NCBI RefSeq assembly: GCF_018531445.1
Contig: NZ_JAHDTH010000020.1
Location: 1-64,000 of the forward strand
From: Pseudonocardia lacus
GTDB taxonomy: Bacteria; Actinomycetota; Actinomycetes; Mycobacteriales; Pseudonocardiaceae
Direction: 5' to 3'
Length of the DNA stretch: 64,000 nt
Part shown: positions 15,145 to 29,579 of the stretch, one piece after another
Layout of the letters: every line of letters begins with the position of its first letter
Numbering within the stretch: the stretch's first letter is position 1
Program-made: the position numbers and the translations under genes
Notes under the pieces: generated by a model
Told to the model about the DNA's origin: nothing
The model's database searches: none
The model's input: only the letters and a program-made list of their open reading frames with translations

Positions 15145-18100
15145 TTGGCTTCGTCCAGCGCCACCACCTCGCCCACGGCACCCCTCGCCGCTGTTTCGGC
15201 CAACCCGAACTTCCCGGGAGCGCCCACTCGGGTCACCTTCGCGAAGATCCGCGAGCCTCTCGAGGTGCCGGACCTCCTCGACCTCCAGATCCAGTCCTTC
15301 GAGTGGCTGGTCGGGAACGAGGCCTGGTTCCAGCGGCGGATCGACGCCGGGGACGAGAACCCGATGGGCGGGCTGGAGGAGGTCCTCGCGGAGATCTCTC
15401 CGATCGAGGACTTCTCCGGCTCGATGTCGCTGTCCTTCTCCGACCCCCGCTTCGACGAGGTCAAGGCCTCCGTCGAGGAGTGCCGGGACAAGGACATGAC
15501 CTACGGCGCCCCGCTGTTCGTCACCGCGGAGTTCACCAACAACACCACCGGCGAGATCAAGAGCCAGACGGTGTTCATGGGCGACTTCCCGGTGATGACC
15601 GACAAGGGCACGTTCATCATCAACGGCACCGAGCGTGTCGTGGTGTCCCAGCTCGTCCGGTCCCCGGGCGTGTACTTCTCCCACGACATCGACAAGACGA
15701 CCGAGAAGGACGTCTACTCGGTGCGCGTCATCCCCAGCCGCGGCGCCTGGCTGGAGTTCGACGTCGACAAGCGCGACACCGTCGGCGTCCGCATCGACCG
15801 CAAGCGCCGCCAGCCGGTGACGGTCCTGCTCAAGGCCCTCGGCTGGACCGCGGAGCAGATCCAGGCCCGGTTCGGCTTCTCCGAGACGATCATGGCGACG
15901 CTGGAGAAGGACCACACCGCCGGCCAGGACGAGGCCCTGCTCGACATCTACCGCAAGCTGCGCCCGGGCGAGCCGCCGACGCGGGAGAGCGCGCAGACCC
16001 TCCTGGAGAACCTGTTCTTCAAGGACAAGCGCTACGACCTGGCCAAGGTCGGCCGCTACAAGGCCAACAAGAAGCTCGGCCTGAAGATCGACAACTCGGT
16101 CGGCATGCTGACCGAGGACGACATCGCCACCACCATCGAGTACCTCGTCCGGCTGCACGCCGGCGAGACCGAGATGACGGTGGGCGCCGACGCCGAGGGC
16201 AACGGCGGCATCACGGTGCCGGTCGAGATCGACGACATCGACCACTTCGGCAACCGGCGCCTGCGCACGGTCGGCGAGCTGATCCAGAACCAGGTGCGGG
16301 TGGGGCTCTCGCGCATGGAGCGCGTCGTCCGCGAGCGGATGACCACCCAGGACGTCGAGGCGATCACCCCGCAGACCCTGATCAACATCCGGCCGGTCTC
16401 GGCCGCGATCCGGGAGTTCTTCGGCACCTCGCAGCTCTCGCAGTTCATGGACCAGCACAACCCGCTGGCCGGGCTGACGCACAAGCGCCGGCTGTCCGCG
16501 CTGGGCCCGGGCGGTCTGTCCCGCGAGCGGGCGGGCTTCGAGGTCCGCGACGTGCACACCAGCCACTACGGCCGGATGTGCCCGATCGAGACGCCGGAAG
16601 GCCCGAACATCGGCCTGATCGGCTCGCTGTCGACGTTCGCGCAGGTCAACCCGTTCGGTTTCATCCAGACCCCGTACCGCAAGGTCGTCGAGGGCCGGGT
16701 CACCGAGCAGATCGACTACCTCACCGCGGACGAGGAGGACCGCTTCGTCATCGCGCAGGCCAACGCGCCGCTGCTGGAGGACGGCTCCTTCTCCGAGGAG
16801 CGGGTCATGGTCCGCCGCAAGGCGGGCGAGGTCGACTACATCCCGCCGACGGGCGTCGACTACATCGACGTCTCGCCGCGCCAGATGGTGTCGGTCGCGA
16901 CCGCGCTGATCCCGTTCCTCGAGCACGACGACGCGAACCGCGCGCTGATGGGCGCCAACATGCAGCGCCAGTCGGTGCCGCTGCTGCGCAGCGAGTCGCC
17001 GCTGGTCGGCACGGGCATGGAGCTGCGGGCCGCGGTCGACGCCGGCGACGTGCTGGTGGCCGAGAAGGCCGGTGTGGTCGAGGAGCTCTGCGCCGACTAC
17101 ATCACCGTCATGGCCGACGACGGCACCCGCACCACCTACCGGCTGAACAAGTTCCGCCGCTCCAACCAGGGCACCTGCAACAACCAGAAGCCCATCGTGG
17201 ACGAGGGCCAGCGGGTCGAGGTCGGGCAGGTCATCGCCGACGGGCCGTGCACCGAGAACGGTGAGATGGCGCTGGGCAAGAACCTGCTCGTGGCGATCAT
17301 GCCGTGGGAGGGCCACAACTACGAGGACGCGATCATCCTCTCGCAGCGCCTGGTGCAGGACGACGTGCTCACGTCGATCCACATCGAGGAGCACGAGATC
17401 GACGCCCGCGACACCAAGCTGGGCGCCGAGGAGATCACCCGGGACATCCCGAACGTCTCCGAGGAGGTGCTGGCCGACCTCGACGAGCGCGGCATCATCC
17501 GGATCGGCGCCGAGGTCCAGCCCGGCGACATCCTGGTCGGCAAGGTCACCCCGAAGGGCGAGACCGAGCTGACCCCGGAGGAGCGCCTGCTCCGCGCGAT
17601 CTTCGGCGAGAAGGCGCGCGAGGTCCGCGACACCTCGCTGAAGGTGCCGCACGGCGAGAACGGCAAGGTCATCGGCATCCGGGTCTTCTCCCGCGACGAC
17701 GAGGACGAGCTCGCCCCCGGCGTCAACGAGCTGGTGCGGGTCTACGTCGCCCAGAAGCGCAAGATCCAGGACGGCGACAAGCTCGCCGGCCGGCACGGCA
17801 ACAAGGGCGTCATCGGCAAGATCCTGCCCGCCGAGGACATGCCCTTCCTGGCCGACGGCACCCCGGTCGACATCATCCTCAACACCCACGGCGTGCCCCG
17901 CCGGATGAACATCGGCCAGGTCCTGGAGACCCACCTCGGGTGGATCGCCAAGTCCGGCTGGGAGATCGAGGGCCAGCCGGAGTGGGCGTCGAAGATGCCC
18001 GAGGACCTCTACGCGGTCCCGCCGGGCACGAAGACGGCGACGCCGGTCTTCGACGGCGCCCGCGAGAACGAGATCACCGGTCTGCTCGGCTCCACCCGCC

Positions 18101-18669
18101 CCAACCGCGACGGCGACCGCATGGTCGGCCCGGACGGCAAGGCGCTGCTGCTCGACGGGCGTTCCGGGGAGCCGTTCCCGTTCCCGGTCGCGGTCGGCTA
18201 CATGTACATCCTGAAGCTGGCCCACCTGGTCGACGACAAGATCCACGCACGGTCCACCGGTCCGTACTCGATGATCACGCAGCAGCCGCTGGGCGGTAAG
18301 GCCCAGTTCGGTGGCCAGCGGTTCGGCGAGATGGAGTGCTGGGCGATGCAGGCCTACGGCGCGGCCTACACGCTGCAGGAGCTGCTGACGATCAAGTCCG
18401 ATGACGTCGTGGGCCGCGTGAAGGTCTACGAGGCCATCGTCAAGGGCGAGAACATCCCCGAGCCGGGCATCCCGGAGTCGTTCAAGGTGCTCCTGAAGGA
18501 GCTCCAGTCGCTGTGCCTGAACGTCGAGGTGCTCAGCAGCGACGGCGCGGCGATCGAGATGCGCGACACCGACGACGAGGACCTCGAGCGCGCCGCGGCG
18601 AACCTGGGCATCAACCTGTCCAGCCGCCCCGGCTCCGACTCGATGACCGTCGACGACGTCGTCAACTGA
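15145..18669 (+). CDS. rpoB: DNA-directed RNA polymerase subunit beta
   Basis: 1174 residues if read from TTG 15145, which follows GGAAGGA; this gives a length and N-terminus ([19 protein letters not shown]) like mycobacterial RpoB. The rifamycin pocket is at residues 427-454 ([20 protein letters not shown] region), with Asp436, His446 and Ser451 matching the sensitive-type E. coli Asp516, His526 and Ser531. Three nearby positions are unusual: His438 (Asn518 in E. coli), Ala442 (Ser522) and Thr472 (Pro552). The [14 protein letters not shown] motif and the C-terminal MEVWALEAYG-type motif (here [20 protein letters not shown]) are present. It is followed 40 bp later by rpoC. Confidence 0.98.
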   Translation: MASSSATTSPTAPLAAVSANPNFPGAPTRVTFAKIREPLEVPDLLDLQIQSFEWLVGNEAWFQRRIDAGDENPMGGLEEVLAEISPIEDFSGSMSLSFSDPRFDEVKASVEECRDKDMTYGAPLFVTAEFTNNTTGEIKSQTVFMGDFPVMTDKGTFIINGTERVVVSQLVRSPGVYFSHDIDKTTEKDVYSVRVIPSRGAWLEFDVDKRDTVGVRIDRKRRQPVTVLLKALGWTAEQIQARFGFSETIMATLEKDHTAGQDEALLDIYRKLRPGEPPTRESAQTLLENLFFKDKRYDLAKVGRYKANKKLGLKIDNSVGMLTEDDIATTIEYLVRLHAGETEMTVGADAEGNGGITVPVEIDDIDHFGNRRLRTVGELIQNQVRVGLSRMERVVRERMTTQDVEAITPQTLINIRPVSAAIREFFGTSQLSQFMDQHNPLAGLTHKRRLSALGPGGLSRERAGFEVRDVHTSHYGRMCPIETPEGPNIGLIGSLSTFAQVNPFGFIQTPYRKVVEGRVTEQIDYLTADEEDRFVIAQANAPLLEDGSFSEERVMVRRKAGEVDYIPPTGVDYIDVSPRQMVSVATALIPFLEHDDANRALMGANMQRQSVPLLRSESPLVGTGMELRAAVDAGDVLVAEKAGVVEELCADYITVMADDGTRTTYRLNKFRRSNQGTCNNQKPIVDEGQRVEVGQVIADGPCTENGEMALGKNLLVAIMPWEGHNYEDAIILSQRLVQDDVLTSIHIEEHEIDARDTKLGAEEITRDIPNVSEEVLADLDERGIIRIGAEVQPGDILVGKVTPKGETELTPEERLLRAIFGEKAREVRDTSLKVPHGENGKVIGIRVFSRDDEDELAPGVNELVRVYVAQKRKIQDGDKLAGRHGNKGVIGKILPAEDMPFLADGTPVDIILNTHGVPRRMNIGQVLETHLGWIAKSGWEIEGQPEWASKMPEDLYAVPPGTKTATPVFDGARENEITGLLGSTRPNRDGDRMVGPDGKALLLDGRSGEPFPFPVAVGYMYILKLAHLVDDKIHARSTGPYSMITQQPLGGKAQFGGQRFGEMECWAMQAYGAAYTLQELLTIKSDDVVGRVKVYEAIVKGENIPEPGIPESFKVLLKELQSLCLNVEVLSSDGAAIEMRDTDDEDLERAAANLGINLSSRPGSDSMTVDDVVN

Positions 18670-18709
18670 TCCCGCCCGAGCGAGCGACAAGAAGGAACTG
18701 AGGACACAC

Positions 18710-22624
<3,915 letters not shown>

Positions 22625-22646
22625 GGTAGCCGCCCGGAGGTCCCTC

Positions 22647-22691
22647 GACGGGGCCGGTCACCGCTCTCCCGTGGCGGTGGCCGGCCCCGTC
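22647..22691 (+). terminator. Hairpin terminator after rpoC
   Basis: GACGGGGCCGG pairs with CCGGCCCCGTC, extended inward by CACCGC/GCGGTG with small bulges. It begins 23 bp after the rpoC stop. Confidence 0.85.
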
Positions 22692-22706
22692 GGCGTGTCC
22701 GGACAC

Positions 22707-22826
22707 GAGCGAACGGCGCGTTGAGCCAACGTGCGTGGCCGGCCGCGCCGCTCGGTCCCGAACAGCACTGACGCCGAGCGAGCGGCGCGTCGGGCCAACC
22801 TGGTTGAGCTAGTGCACCGTTCGCTC
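22707..22826. repeat. Two imperfect palindromes of the GAGCGAACGGCGCGTT family
   Basis: The first copy spans 22707-22753 and the second 22776-22826. Each has a left arm like GAGCGAACGGCGCGTTGAGC and a right arm ending in a complementary GCTC. A third copy lies at 23898-23948, just after the nuclease-like gene, so the gene is bracketed by the family. Confidence 0.75.
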
Positions 22827-22916
22827 AGGGCGGTGGGTTGTCCACATTCGCGGAGTTGTCCACAGGAGCGCGGATGACGGGGGTGCGGTCAGGCGGCCCC
22901 GCTCACCATCGCGGGC

Positions 22917-23885
22917 ATGACTCCTCCACGGATCGATGACGTCGCCGCCTTCTTCGGCAGCCACGTGGTGAGGGCGAGGGCGCTGCACCAGTGCGGCTTC
23001 GCCCGCAGCACCGTCACCTACCGGTGCCGCAGCGGCGGCCCGTGGCAGTTGCTGCTGCCCGGGATCGTCCTGCTCCACAACGGGCCGCCCACTCGCGCCG
23101 ACCGGCGTCGCGCAGCTCTGCTGTACTGCGGCGAGCGGGAGGGTGGGCCGCCGGGGCGGGGGTGCCGGGCGGTGCTCACCGGGCTGGACGCGCTCGAGCT
23201 GCACGGGATGCGTCGCATGCCCAGCCCGTCGGGGCCGGTGCACGTCCTGGTCCTCGCCGAAGTGCGACGAGCGGGTTGCGGGCGGTTGCTCGTCGAGCGC
23301 ACCGAGCGGCTGCCCGATCCCGGGAGCGCGCGGTGGCCGATCGCCCCGGTGGCGCGGGCGGCGCTGGACTTCTCGCGCCGCAGCCGCGACCGGAGTGTCG
23401 TGCGGGCGCTGCTGGCGGAAGCCGTGCAGCGCGGGCTGTGCGACGTGCCGGAGTTGGTCGCGGAGCTCGAAGCCGGGAGCGGTCGGGGGAGCGCGCTGCC
23501 GCGGGAGGTCCTCGCGGAGGTGGGTGCGGGCGTGCGGTCGCCCGCCGAGGCGGAGGCCCGGGCGCTGGTGCTGCGCAGCGGGTTGCCCGAGCCGTTGTGG
23601 AACCCGCGCCTGCACGACGAGCGTGGCCGCTTCCTGGCGATGCCCGACGCCTGGTTCGGCGACGTGGGCCTGGCGTGGGAGATCGACTCGCTGGAGTGGC
23701 ACCTCGGGCCGAGCGACTACGCCGCCACCGTCGACCGCCGCAACCGGTTGATGACCGCCGGCGCGGTTGTGGTGCACCACCTGCCCCGCGATGTGCGGCA
23801 CCATCCGGCCCGGGTACTCGCCGATCTCCGCGCGAACTACGCTCGCGCGGCTCAGCGGCCCCTCCCCGTACTGCATGCCGTCTGA
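22917..23885 (+). CDS. AbiEi-antitoxin-like / DUF559-type nuclease-fold protein
   Basis: 322 residues. The N-terminal 80 residues look like the winged-helix AbiEi antitoxin-type domain (HQCGFARSTVTYRCRSGGPW). The C-terminal third, from about 250 (AWEIDSLEWHLGPSDYAATVDRRNRLM, then VVVHHLPRDVRHHP), looks like the DUF559/Vsr endonuclease-like fold, with acidic residues Glu/Asp/Glu in WEIDSLEWH as possible metal ligands. Such proteins are common and often multicopy in actinobacteria; their job is unknown, with defence or mobile-element links proposed by analogy. The gene has no clear ribosome binding site and lies between palindromes. Assignment is by pattern memory only. Confidence 0.65.
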   Translation: MTPPRIDDVAAFFGSHVVRARALHQCGFARSTVTYRCRSGGPWQLLLPGIVLLHNGPPTRADRRRAALLYCGEREGGPPGRGCRAVLTGLDALELHGMRRMPSPSGPVHVLVLAEVRRAGCGRLLVERTERLPDPGSARWPIAPVARAALDFSRRSRDRSVVRALLAEAVQRGLCDVPELVAELEAGSGRGSALPREVLAEVGAGVRSPAEAEARALVLRSGLPEPLWNPRLHDERGRFLAMPDAWFGDVGLAWEIDSLEWHLGPSDYAATVDRRNRLMTAGAVVVHHLPRDVRHHPARVLADLRANYARAAQRPLPVLHAV

Positions 23886-23897
23886 CCGGATGCCTGC

Positions 23898-23948
23898 GAG
23901 CGAACGGCGCGTTGGGCCAATGCGGTTGGCCGGACGCGCCGTCCGCTC
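23898..23948. repeat. Palindrome of the GAGCGAACGGCGCGTT family, third copy
   Basis: A 51-bp element in which GAGCGAACGGCGCGTTGGGC pairs, with three mismatches, with the right arm ending CGCGCCGTCCGCTC. The inner TTGGGCCAA/TTGGCC gives a continuous stem of about 23 bp. It begins 13 bp after the nuclease-like gene and may act as its terminator. Confidence 0.8.
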
Positions 23949-24052
23949 AACGCGGTGGGGCGCGGGCGGCTCACCCGGCGGCGAAGGCGGCCCAGCGGCC
24001 GCACATCTCGTCGGGGCTGGGGAGGTCGAGCGTCACCAGGGCCGTGTGCCGA

Positions 24053-25279
24053 TCATGCGCGGCGGCTCGGCCGTCCCGTCGAAGGGGCGGGGTCGTCGGT
24101 GCGGGGGTAGGCGTCGAGGGTGACGGCGTTGGCCGCGCCGCCGACGATGCGGCGGAACAGGCCCTCCATGGGCCGGCTCGACAGCACCTTGTAGGTGCGG
24201 TTGCGGCGGCGGATCTTCCGGTCCGTCGGCGGGGCGAGGAACTCGCCGGCGCCCTTGGCCTGCCACCGCCCCTTCGCCGCCGCCTTGGCCAGGACGTCCT
24301 GGTAGCGGGCGAAGGCGGTGGTGTGGTCGCCGCCGGCGGCGTCGAGCTCCGCGGCCAGGACGTAGGCGCCCATCATGGCCAGCCCGGTCCCGGAGCCGCC
24401 CGGGCCGGCGCACCAGGCGGCGTCGCCGAGCAGGGCCACGCGGCCGGACGACCAGCGTTCGAGGTTGATCTGCTCCAGCGGGTCGAAGTACAGGTCGGTG
24501 GCGTCGTCGCGCAGCGACTCGAGCAGCCGCTGGGTCTCCCAGCCGACGCCGGCGAAGTGCGTGGCCACGACCTCGCGCACCTGGGCGGTGTCGTGGCGGT
24601 CGTGGTCGAGGCGGTCGGCCTTGAACACCAGCCCCACGTCGAGCACCGACCGGTCGCGTCCGCTGCTGACCATGACGGCCCGGCCGGGCTCGTTGTAGAG
24701 CAGCCCGGCGTGGTCCAGCCCGAGGTGGTTCGGTGCCCGGAAGCCCGCCGAGTAGTAGCCGTTGAAGGTGGCGAACCGCGACTCGGGGCCGAAGGCGAGC
24801 GCGCGCACTCCCGAGTGCATCCCGTCGGCCCCGACCACCAGGTCGAAGCGGCGGGCGGGGGAGCGCCGGAACTCGACGTCGACGGCGTCGCCGGTGTCGG
24901 ACAGGGCGGTGACGGCGTCGCCGAACACGTACTCGACGTCGTCGCGGGTGCCGTCGTGGAGGATCCGGGCCAGGTCGCCGCGGGCGATCTCGACCTCGCC
25001 GCTGAAGAACACCGACGGCATCTCGACGACCGGGCGCCCGGCGGCGTCGACGATCGTCTGGGTGCCCATCCCGGTCTCGCGGGCCCGGACCTCGTCGGTG
25101 ATGCCCATCCGGTCCAGCAGCTCCATCTGCGCGCCCCGGAAGTCGACGCCGTGCCCGCCGTCGCGCAGCGCGGGCGCCTGCTCGACGACGGTGACCTCGG
25201 TGCCGCGGCGGGCCAGCCAGTGGGCGAGCGTCGGGCCGGCGATGCTCGCGCCGGAGACCAGGACCTTCGTGCCGTTCAT
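24053..25279 (-). CDS. FAD-dependent monooxygenase (PHBH/TetX-like)
   Basis: 408 residues from ATG 25279, which follows GAGGGGG; the longer frame would cover the regulatory region. The dinucleotide motif is VLVSGASIAGPTLAHWLA at 6-23, followed by the GD motif VALLGDAAWCAGPGGSGTGLA near 280, typical of class A flavoprotein monooxygenases. These enzymes hydroxylate aromatic or polyketide-like substrates, or inactivate antibiotics. The substrate is unknown. It is divergent from a TetR-family gene across a 118-bp gap with repeated half-sites, so drug- or metabolite-inducible expression is likely. Confidence 0.9.
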   Translation of the reverse strand: MNGTKVLVSGASIAGPTLAHWLARRGTEVTVVEQAPALRDGGHGVDFRGAQMELLDRMGITDEVRARETGMGTQTIVDAAGRPVVEMPSVFFSGEVEIARGDLARILHDGTRDDVEYVFGDAVTALSDTGDAVDVEFRRSPARRFDLVVGADGMHSGVRALAFGPESRFATFNGYYSAGFRAPNHLGLDHAGLLYNEPGRAVMVSSGRDRSVLDVGLVFKADRLDHDRHDTAQVREVVATHFAGVGWETQRLLESLRDDATDLYFDPLEQINLERWSSGRVALLGDAAWCAGPGGSGTGLAMMGAYVLAAELDAAGGDHTTAFARYQDVLAKAAAKGRWQAKGAGEFLAPPTDRKIRRRNRTYKVLSSRPMEGLFRRIVGGAANAVTLDAYPRTDDPAPSTGRPSRRA

Positions 25280-25327
25280 GCGGACCCCCTCGATTCGGTG
25301 GGGTCGACGATGGCACGGGCTTGCACG

Positions 25328-25375
25328 CTTGGTCAATCCAAATGGTCAAACCAAGCGGCTCAACCATCTGGTCAA
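25328..25375. promoter_or_regulatory. Probable TetR operator between monooxygenase and regulator
   Basis: Three direct TGGTCAA repeats lie at 25330-25336, 25343-25349 and 25369-25375, and CTTGGT/ACCAAG form an inverted repeat (25328-25354). The spacing and position between divergent genes fit binding sites for the TetR protein. Confidence 0.65.
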
Positions 25376-25397
25376 GCCGTCGGCTAGGGTGGGGCGC

Positions 25398-25991
25398 ATG
25401 GGCAACCGGGAGGACCTGCTGGCCGGAGCGGCGCAGTGCCTGCGCGAGCGCGGCTGGGCCCGCACGACCGTGCGCGACATCGCCGCCGCGGCGGGCGTCA
25501 GCCACGCCGCCATCGGCTACCACTTCGGCTCGCGCGACGCCCTGCTGATCGCGGCGTTCGTGCGCGCGATGGAGGAGTGGGGCGACGAGGTCGCCCGGGC
25601 GATGACCGCCGCCGGCGCGCACGGGTCCGACGACCCCGCGGTGGCCGGCTGGGTCGAGATGGTCACGTCGTTCCGCGAGCAGCGGCACCTGTGGATGGCG
25701 TCGATCGACGCGTTCGTGCAGGCCGAGCACACCCCCGAGCTGCGCGAGCGGCTGGCCGACGCCCAGCAGGAGGGCAGGCGCGGCTCGGCGGCAGGCCTGA
25801 TCGGGGTGCCCGAGTCCGAGGTTCCCGACGACGTGGTCCGCTCGGTCGGCTCGGTGCAGATGGCCCTGATCTCCGGCGTGGCGATGCAGTGGCTCATCGA
25901 CCCGGAGCGCGCGCCGTCGGGTGCGGACGTCGTCGCCGGGCTGCGGGCGCTGGCCGCCGCGGTGGGTCCGGCGCCGTCCGACATCGCTTGA
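25398..25991 (+). CDS. TetR family transcriptional regulator
   Basis: 197 residues from ATG 25398. The N-terminal helix-turn-helix is clear (TTVRDIAAAAGVSHAAIGYHFGSRDALLIAAF, residues 22-53). The C-terminal ligand domain is of the common TetR type, with no recognisable specific family. It is divergent from the FAD monooxygenase and probably represses it and itself by binding the TGGTCAA repeats. The ligand is likely a substrate of the enzyme (inference). Confidence 0.92.
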   Translation: MGNREDLLAGAAQCLRERGWARTTVRDIAAAAGVSHAAIGYHFGSRDALLIAAFVRAMEEWGDEVARAMTAAGAHGSDDPAVAGWVEMVTSFREQRHLWMASIDAFVQAEHTPELRERLADAQQEGRRGSAAGLIGVPESEVPDDVVRSVGSVQMALISGVAMQWLIDPERAPSGADVVAGLRALAAAVGPAPSDIA

Positions 25992-26214
25992 TCCACAGCC
26001 CTGCGCGGGGGTCCGCACCGCCCTGCGGGTGCGGGGCGGTTGCCCGGCGTGACGCGCCGGAATGCCAGCGGTCACACCGGTGTTGTACCGGTGGATCACC
26101 GAGGAGTCCGCGACGAGCGGGCGCCCCGGAGCGCTGAACGGGCGGGTCCCCTTGCGGAGCGCACGTCCTTGCGGCACCCTGCCCGTACCGGCAGGCGCCG
26201 ACCGAGGACCCGTT

Positions 26215-26244
26215 TTGACCCCCTTTCGGAGGGCCGGGTACTCT
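26215..26244 (+). promoter_or_regulatory. Predicted str operon (rpsL) promoter
   Basis: TTGACC at 26215-26220 and TACTCT at 26239-26244 with an 18-bp spacer give a good housekeeping promoter. The 5' UTR would be about 235 nt. The sequence between 25992 and 26214 shows no gene. Confidence 0.7.
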
Positions 26245-26391
26245 GTGGTCTTGCGCTCGACTACGGTCGGGCCGATCCGCGTGCCTACGCGCCTGTGGAT
26301 GCCCGCACCGTGGTGCGTGCCCACCGGCGCCTGGGGCCCGCGGGCCCCCAGGCCCTCCGCGAGGTTTCGACATCGTGTGGTGCCCACGGCG

Positions 26392-26409
26392 GCGACACGC
26401 CCGACCTCG
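26392..26409 (+). promoter_or_regulatory. 18-nt leader element shared with rpsJ
   Basis: GCGACACGCCCGACCTCG occurs here, 77 nt before rpsL, and again exactly at 30941-30958 before rpsJ. Both are in the transcribed leaders of ribosomal operons, followed by loosely similar GGTAC and GAGCAC words. Confidence 0.7.
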
Positions 26410-26486
26410 GGTACCGAGCACGACCCCCAGTACGAGACCCACAGCAGTTCCGATAGAGCACACCGACGGGAAGAAGTAGACGGTTC

Positions 26487-26861
26487 ATGCCCACGATCCA
26501 GCAGCTGGTCCGCAAGGGCCGTCAGGACAAGGTCGGCAAGACCAAGACCGCCGCGCTGAAGGGGAGCCCCCAGCGCCGAGGGGTGTGCACCCGCGTGTAC
26601 ACCACGACGCCCAAGAAGCCGAACTCGGCGCTGCGCAAGGTCGCCCGCGTCCGGCTCAGCAGCGAGATCGAGGTCACCGCCTACATCCCCGGTGAGGGCC
26701 ACAACCTGCAGGAGCACTCGATCGTTCTGGTCCGTGGCGGCCGGGTGAAGGACCTGCCGGGCGTCCGGTACAAGATCATCCGCGGTTCGCTGGACACCCA
26801 GGGCGTCCGCAACCGCAAGCAGTCGCGCAGCCGCTACGGCGCCAAGAAGGAGAAGAGCTAA
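26487..26861 (+). CDS. rpsL: 30S ribosomal protein S12
   Basis: 124 residues, standard length. Lys43 ([13 protein letters not shown]) and Lys88 ([12 protein letters not shown]), the main streptomycin-resistance positions, are wild type. S12 lies at the decoding centre. The stop codon overlaps the rpsG start (TAATG), first of the str operon rpsL-rpsG-fusA-tuf. Confidence 0.98.
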   Translation: MPTIQQLVRKGRQDKVGKTKTAALKGSPQRRGVCTRVYTTTPKKPNSALRKVARVRLSSEIEVTAYIPGEGHNLQEHSIVLVRGGRVKDLPGVRYKIIRGSLDTQGVRNRKQSRSRYGAKKEKS

Positions 26862-27331
26862 TGCCTCGCAAGGGCCCTGCGCCGAAGCGGCCGCTGGTCA
26901 GCGACCCGGTGTACAGCTCGCCGCTGGTCACCCAGCTGGTGAACAAGGTCCTCAAGGACGGCAAGCGCTCGCTGGCCGAGCGCATCGTCTACGCGGCGCT
27001 CGAGGGCACGCGCGACAAGACCGGCACCGACCCGGTGGTCACGCTCAAGCGCGCCATGGACAACGTGAAGCCGGCCCTCGAGGTCAAGAGCCGCCGCGTC
27101 GGTGGCGCGACCTACCAGGTCCCGGTCGAGGTCCGCACGGTCCGGCAGACCACGCTGGCGCTGCGCTGGCTGGTGTCGTTCGCGGCCGCACGCCGCGAGA
27201 AGACCATGGTCGACCGGCTCATGAACGAGATCCTCGACGCCAGCAACGGGCTGGGCGCCAGCGTCAAGCGGCGCGAGGACATGCACAAGATGGCGGAGTC
27301 GAACAAGGCCTTCGCCCACTACCGCTGGTGA
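26861..27331 (+). CDS. rpsG: 30S ribosomal protein S7
   Basis: 156 residues, as usual. It starts [20 protein letters not shown] and contains [19 protein letters not shown]7 nucleates assembly of the 30S head. Its ATG overlaps the rpsL stop by one base, so translation is coupled. In E. coli S7 represses this operon. Confidence 0.98.
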   Translation: MPRKGPAPKRPLVSDPVYSSPLVTQLVNKVLKDGKRSLAERIVYAALEGTRDKTGTDPVVTLKRAMDNVKPALEVKSRRVGGATYQVPVEVRTVRQTTLALRWLVSFAAARREKTMVDRLMNEILDASNGLGASVKRREDMHKMAESNKAFAHYRW

Positions 27332-27372
27332 CGGGCCGATCGTCCGCGCCAACTTGTTGAGGGAGATCTGAA

Positions 27373-29472
27373 GTGGCACGGGACGTGCTGACGGACCTGA
27401 CCAAGGTCCGCAACATCGGCATCATGGCCCACATCGACGCCGGCAAGACCACCACCACCGAGCGGATCCTGTACTACACCGGGATCAACTACAAGATCGG
27501 TGAGGTGCACGACGGCGCCGCCACGATGGACTGGATGGAGGAGGAGCAGAAGCGCGGCATCACGATCACGTCCGCCGCGACGACCTGCTTCTGGAAAGAC
27601 CACCAGATCAACATCATCGACACCCCGGGGCACGTCGACTTCACCGTCGAGGTGGAGCGCAACCTGCGGGTGCTCGACGGCGCTGTCGCGGTCTTCGACG
27701 GCAAGGAGGGGGTCGAGCCGCAGTCCGAGCAGGTCTGGCGGCAGGCCACCAAGTACGACGTCCCCCGCATCTGCTTCGTCAACAAGATGGACAAGCTGGG
27801 CGCGGACTTCTACTTCACCGTCCGCACCATCCAGGACCGGCTCGCGGCCAAGCCGCTGCCGATCCAGCTGCCGATCGGCTCCGAGAACGACTTCATCGGC
27901 GTCATCGACCTGGTCGAGATGCGCGCGCTCACGTGGCGCGGCGAGGTGGCCAAGGGCGAGGACTACACCGTCGAGGAGATCCCGGCCGACCTGGCCGACC
28001 GCGCCGCGGAGTACCGCACGGCGCTGGTCGAGGCCGTGGCCGAGACCGACGACGAGATGATGGAGCTCTACCTCGGTGGCGGGGAGCTGTCGGTCGACCA
28101 GATCAAGCACGGCATCCGGGAGATCGTGCGCACGCGCGCGGCCTACCCGGTCCTGTGCGGGTCCGCGTTCAAGAACAAGGGCGTCCAGCCCATGCTCGAC
28201 GCGGTCATCGACTACCTGCCGGCGCCGTACGACCTGCCGCCGGTCGAGGGCACGCTGACCGACGGGGAGACCCCGGCGGTCCGCAAGCCCAGCAAGGACG
28301 AGCCGTTCTCGGCGCTCGCGTTCAAGATCGCCGCGCACCCGTTCTTCGGCAAGCTCACCTACATCCGGGTCTACTCGGGTCGGGTGGCCGCCGGTTCCCA
28401 GGTCATCAACTCGACCAAGGACCGCAAGGAGCGCATCGGGAAGATCTTCCAGATGCACGCCAACAAGGAGAACCCGGTCGATGAGGCCCTCGTCGGTCAC
28501 ATCTACGCGGTCATCGGGCTGAAGGACACCACGACCGGCGACACGCTCAGCGACCCGCAGGCGCCGATCGTGCTCGAGTCGATGACCTTCCCGGAGCCGG
28601 TGATCCAGGTCGCGGTCGAGCCGAAGACCAAGGCGGACCAGGAGAAGCTCTCCACGGCGATCCAGAAGCTCGCCGAGGAGGACCCGACCTTCCAGGTCTC
28701 CACCGACGAGGACTCCGGCCAGACCATCCTCGCCGGCATGGGCGAGCTGCACCTCGAGGTGCTGGTCAACCGGATGAAGAGCGACTACAAGGTCGAGGCG
28801 AACATCGGTAAGCCGCAGGTGGCCTACCGCGAGACGATCCGCAGGACCGTCGAGAAGTACAGCTACACGCACAAGAAGCAGACCGGTGGCTCCGGCCAGT
28901 TCGCCAAGGTGATCATCACCCTGGAGCCGCTGGACACCGCCGACGGTGCGCTGTACGAGTTCGAGAACAAGGTCACCGGCGGTCGCATCCCGCGGGAGTA
29001 CATCCCGTCGGTCGACGCGGGTGCGCAGGACGCCATGCAGTACGGCGTGCTCGCCGGCTACCCGCTCGTCGGGGTCAAGCTGACCCTGGTCGACGGCGCC
29101 TACCACGAGGTCGACTCGTCCGAGATGGCGTTCAAGGTCGCCGGATCGATCGCCTTCAAGGAGGCCGCCCGCCAGGCCAGCCCGGCCCTGCTGGAGCCGA
29201 TGATGGCCGTCGAGGTCACCACGCCCGAGGACTACATGGGCGACGTGATCGGCGACCTCAACTCTCGCCGTGGTCAGATCCAGGCCATGGAGGAGCGGGC
29301 CGGGGCGCGCGTCATCAAGGCGCTCGTGCCGCTGTCCGAGATGTTCGGCTACGTCGGCGACCTCCGGTCGCGGACCCAGGGCCGGGCGAACTACACCATG
29401 GTCTTCGACTCCTACGCGGAGGTCCCGACCAACGTGGCCAAGGAGATCATCGCCAAGGCCACCGGCGAGTAA
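27373..29472 (+). CDS. fusA: Elongation factor G
   Basis: 699 residues from GTG 27373 with GGGAGAT upstream. The GTPase motifs are [15 protein letters not shown] (G1), [14 protein letters not shown] (G3) and NKMDKLG (G4). Domains II-V follow in the normal order. It catalyses ribosomal translocation. Located in the str operon. Confidence 0.98.
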   Translation: MARDVLTDLTKVRNIGIMAHIDAGKTTTTERILYYTGINYKIGEVHDGAATMDWMEEEQKRGITITSAATTCFWKDHQINIIDTPGHVDFTVEVERNLRVLDGAVAVFDGKEGVEPQSEQVWRQATKYDVPRICFVNKMDKLGADFYFTVRTIQDRLAAKPLPIQLPIGSENDFIGVIDLVEMRALTWRGEVAKGEDYTVEEIPADLADRAAEYRTALVEAVAETDDEMMELYLGGGELSVDQIKHGIREIVRTRAAYPVLCGSAFKNKGVQPMLDAVIDYLPAPYDLPPVEGTLTDGETPAVRKPSKDEPFSALAFKIAAHPFFGKLTYIRVYSGRVAAGSQVINSTKDRKERIGKIFQMHANKENPVDEALVGHIYAVIGLKDTTTGDTLSDPQAPIVLESMTFPEPVIQVAVEPKTKADQEKLSTAIQKLAEEDPTFQVSTDEDSGQTILAGMGELHLEVLVNRMKSDYKVEANIGKPQVAYRETIRRTVEKYSYTHKKQTGGSGQFAKVIITLEPLDTADGALYEFENKVTGGRIPREYIPSVDAGAQDAMQYGVLAGYPLVGVKLTLVDGAYHEVDSSEMAFKVAGSIAFKEAARQASPALLEPMMAVEVTTPEDYMGDVIGDLNSRRGQIQAMEERAGARVIKALVPLSEMFGYVGDLRSRTQGRANYTMVFDSYAEVPTNVAKEIIAKATGE

Positions 29473-29483
29473 GAGTCGCCGCC

Positions 29484-29512
29484 CCGCGGGCCCGGACCAC
29501 CCGGGCCCGCGG
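29484..29512 (+). terminator. Perfect 12-bp hairpin between fusA and tuf
   Basis: CCGCGGGCCCGG and its exact complement flank the loop ACCAC. It may partly terminate or mark an mRNA processing site, adjusting tuf relative to fusA. Confidence 0.6.
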
Positions 29513-29579
29513 TGGTACCCATCACCACAGACCTGCCGTCAGCACGGCGGAGAAGTCACAGTTCCAGGAGGATCCCCCA

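Noticed and set aside
24033-26717. 894-codon minus frame across the monooxygenase, TetR and rpsL
   Set aside because: It crosses three confident genes and the rpsL promoter; composition is that of a frame shadow.
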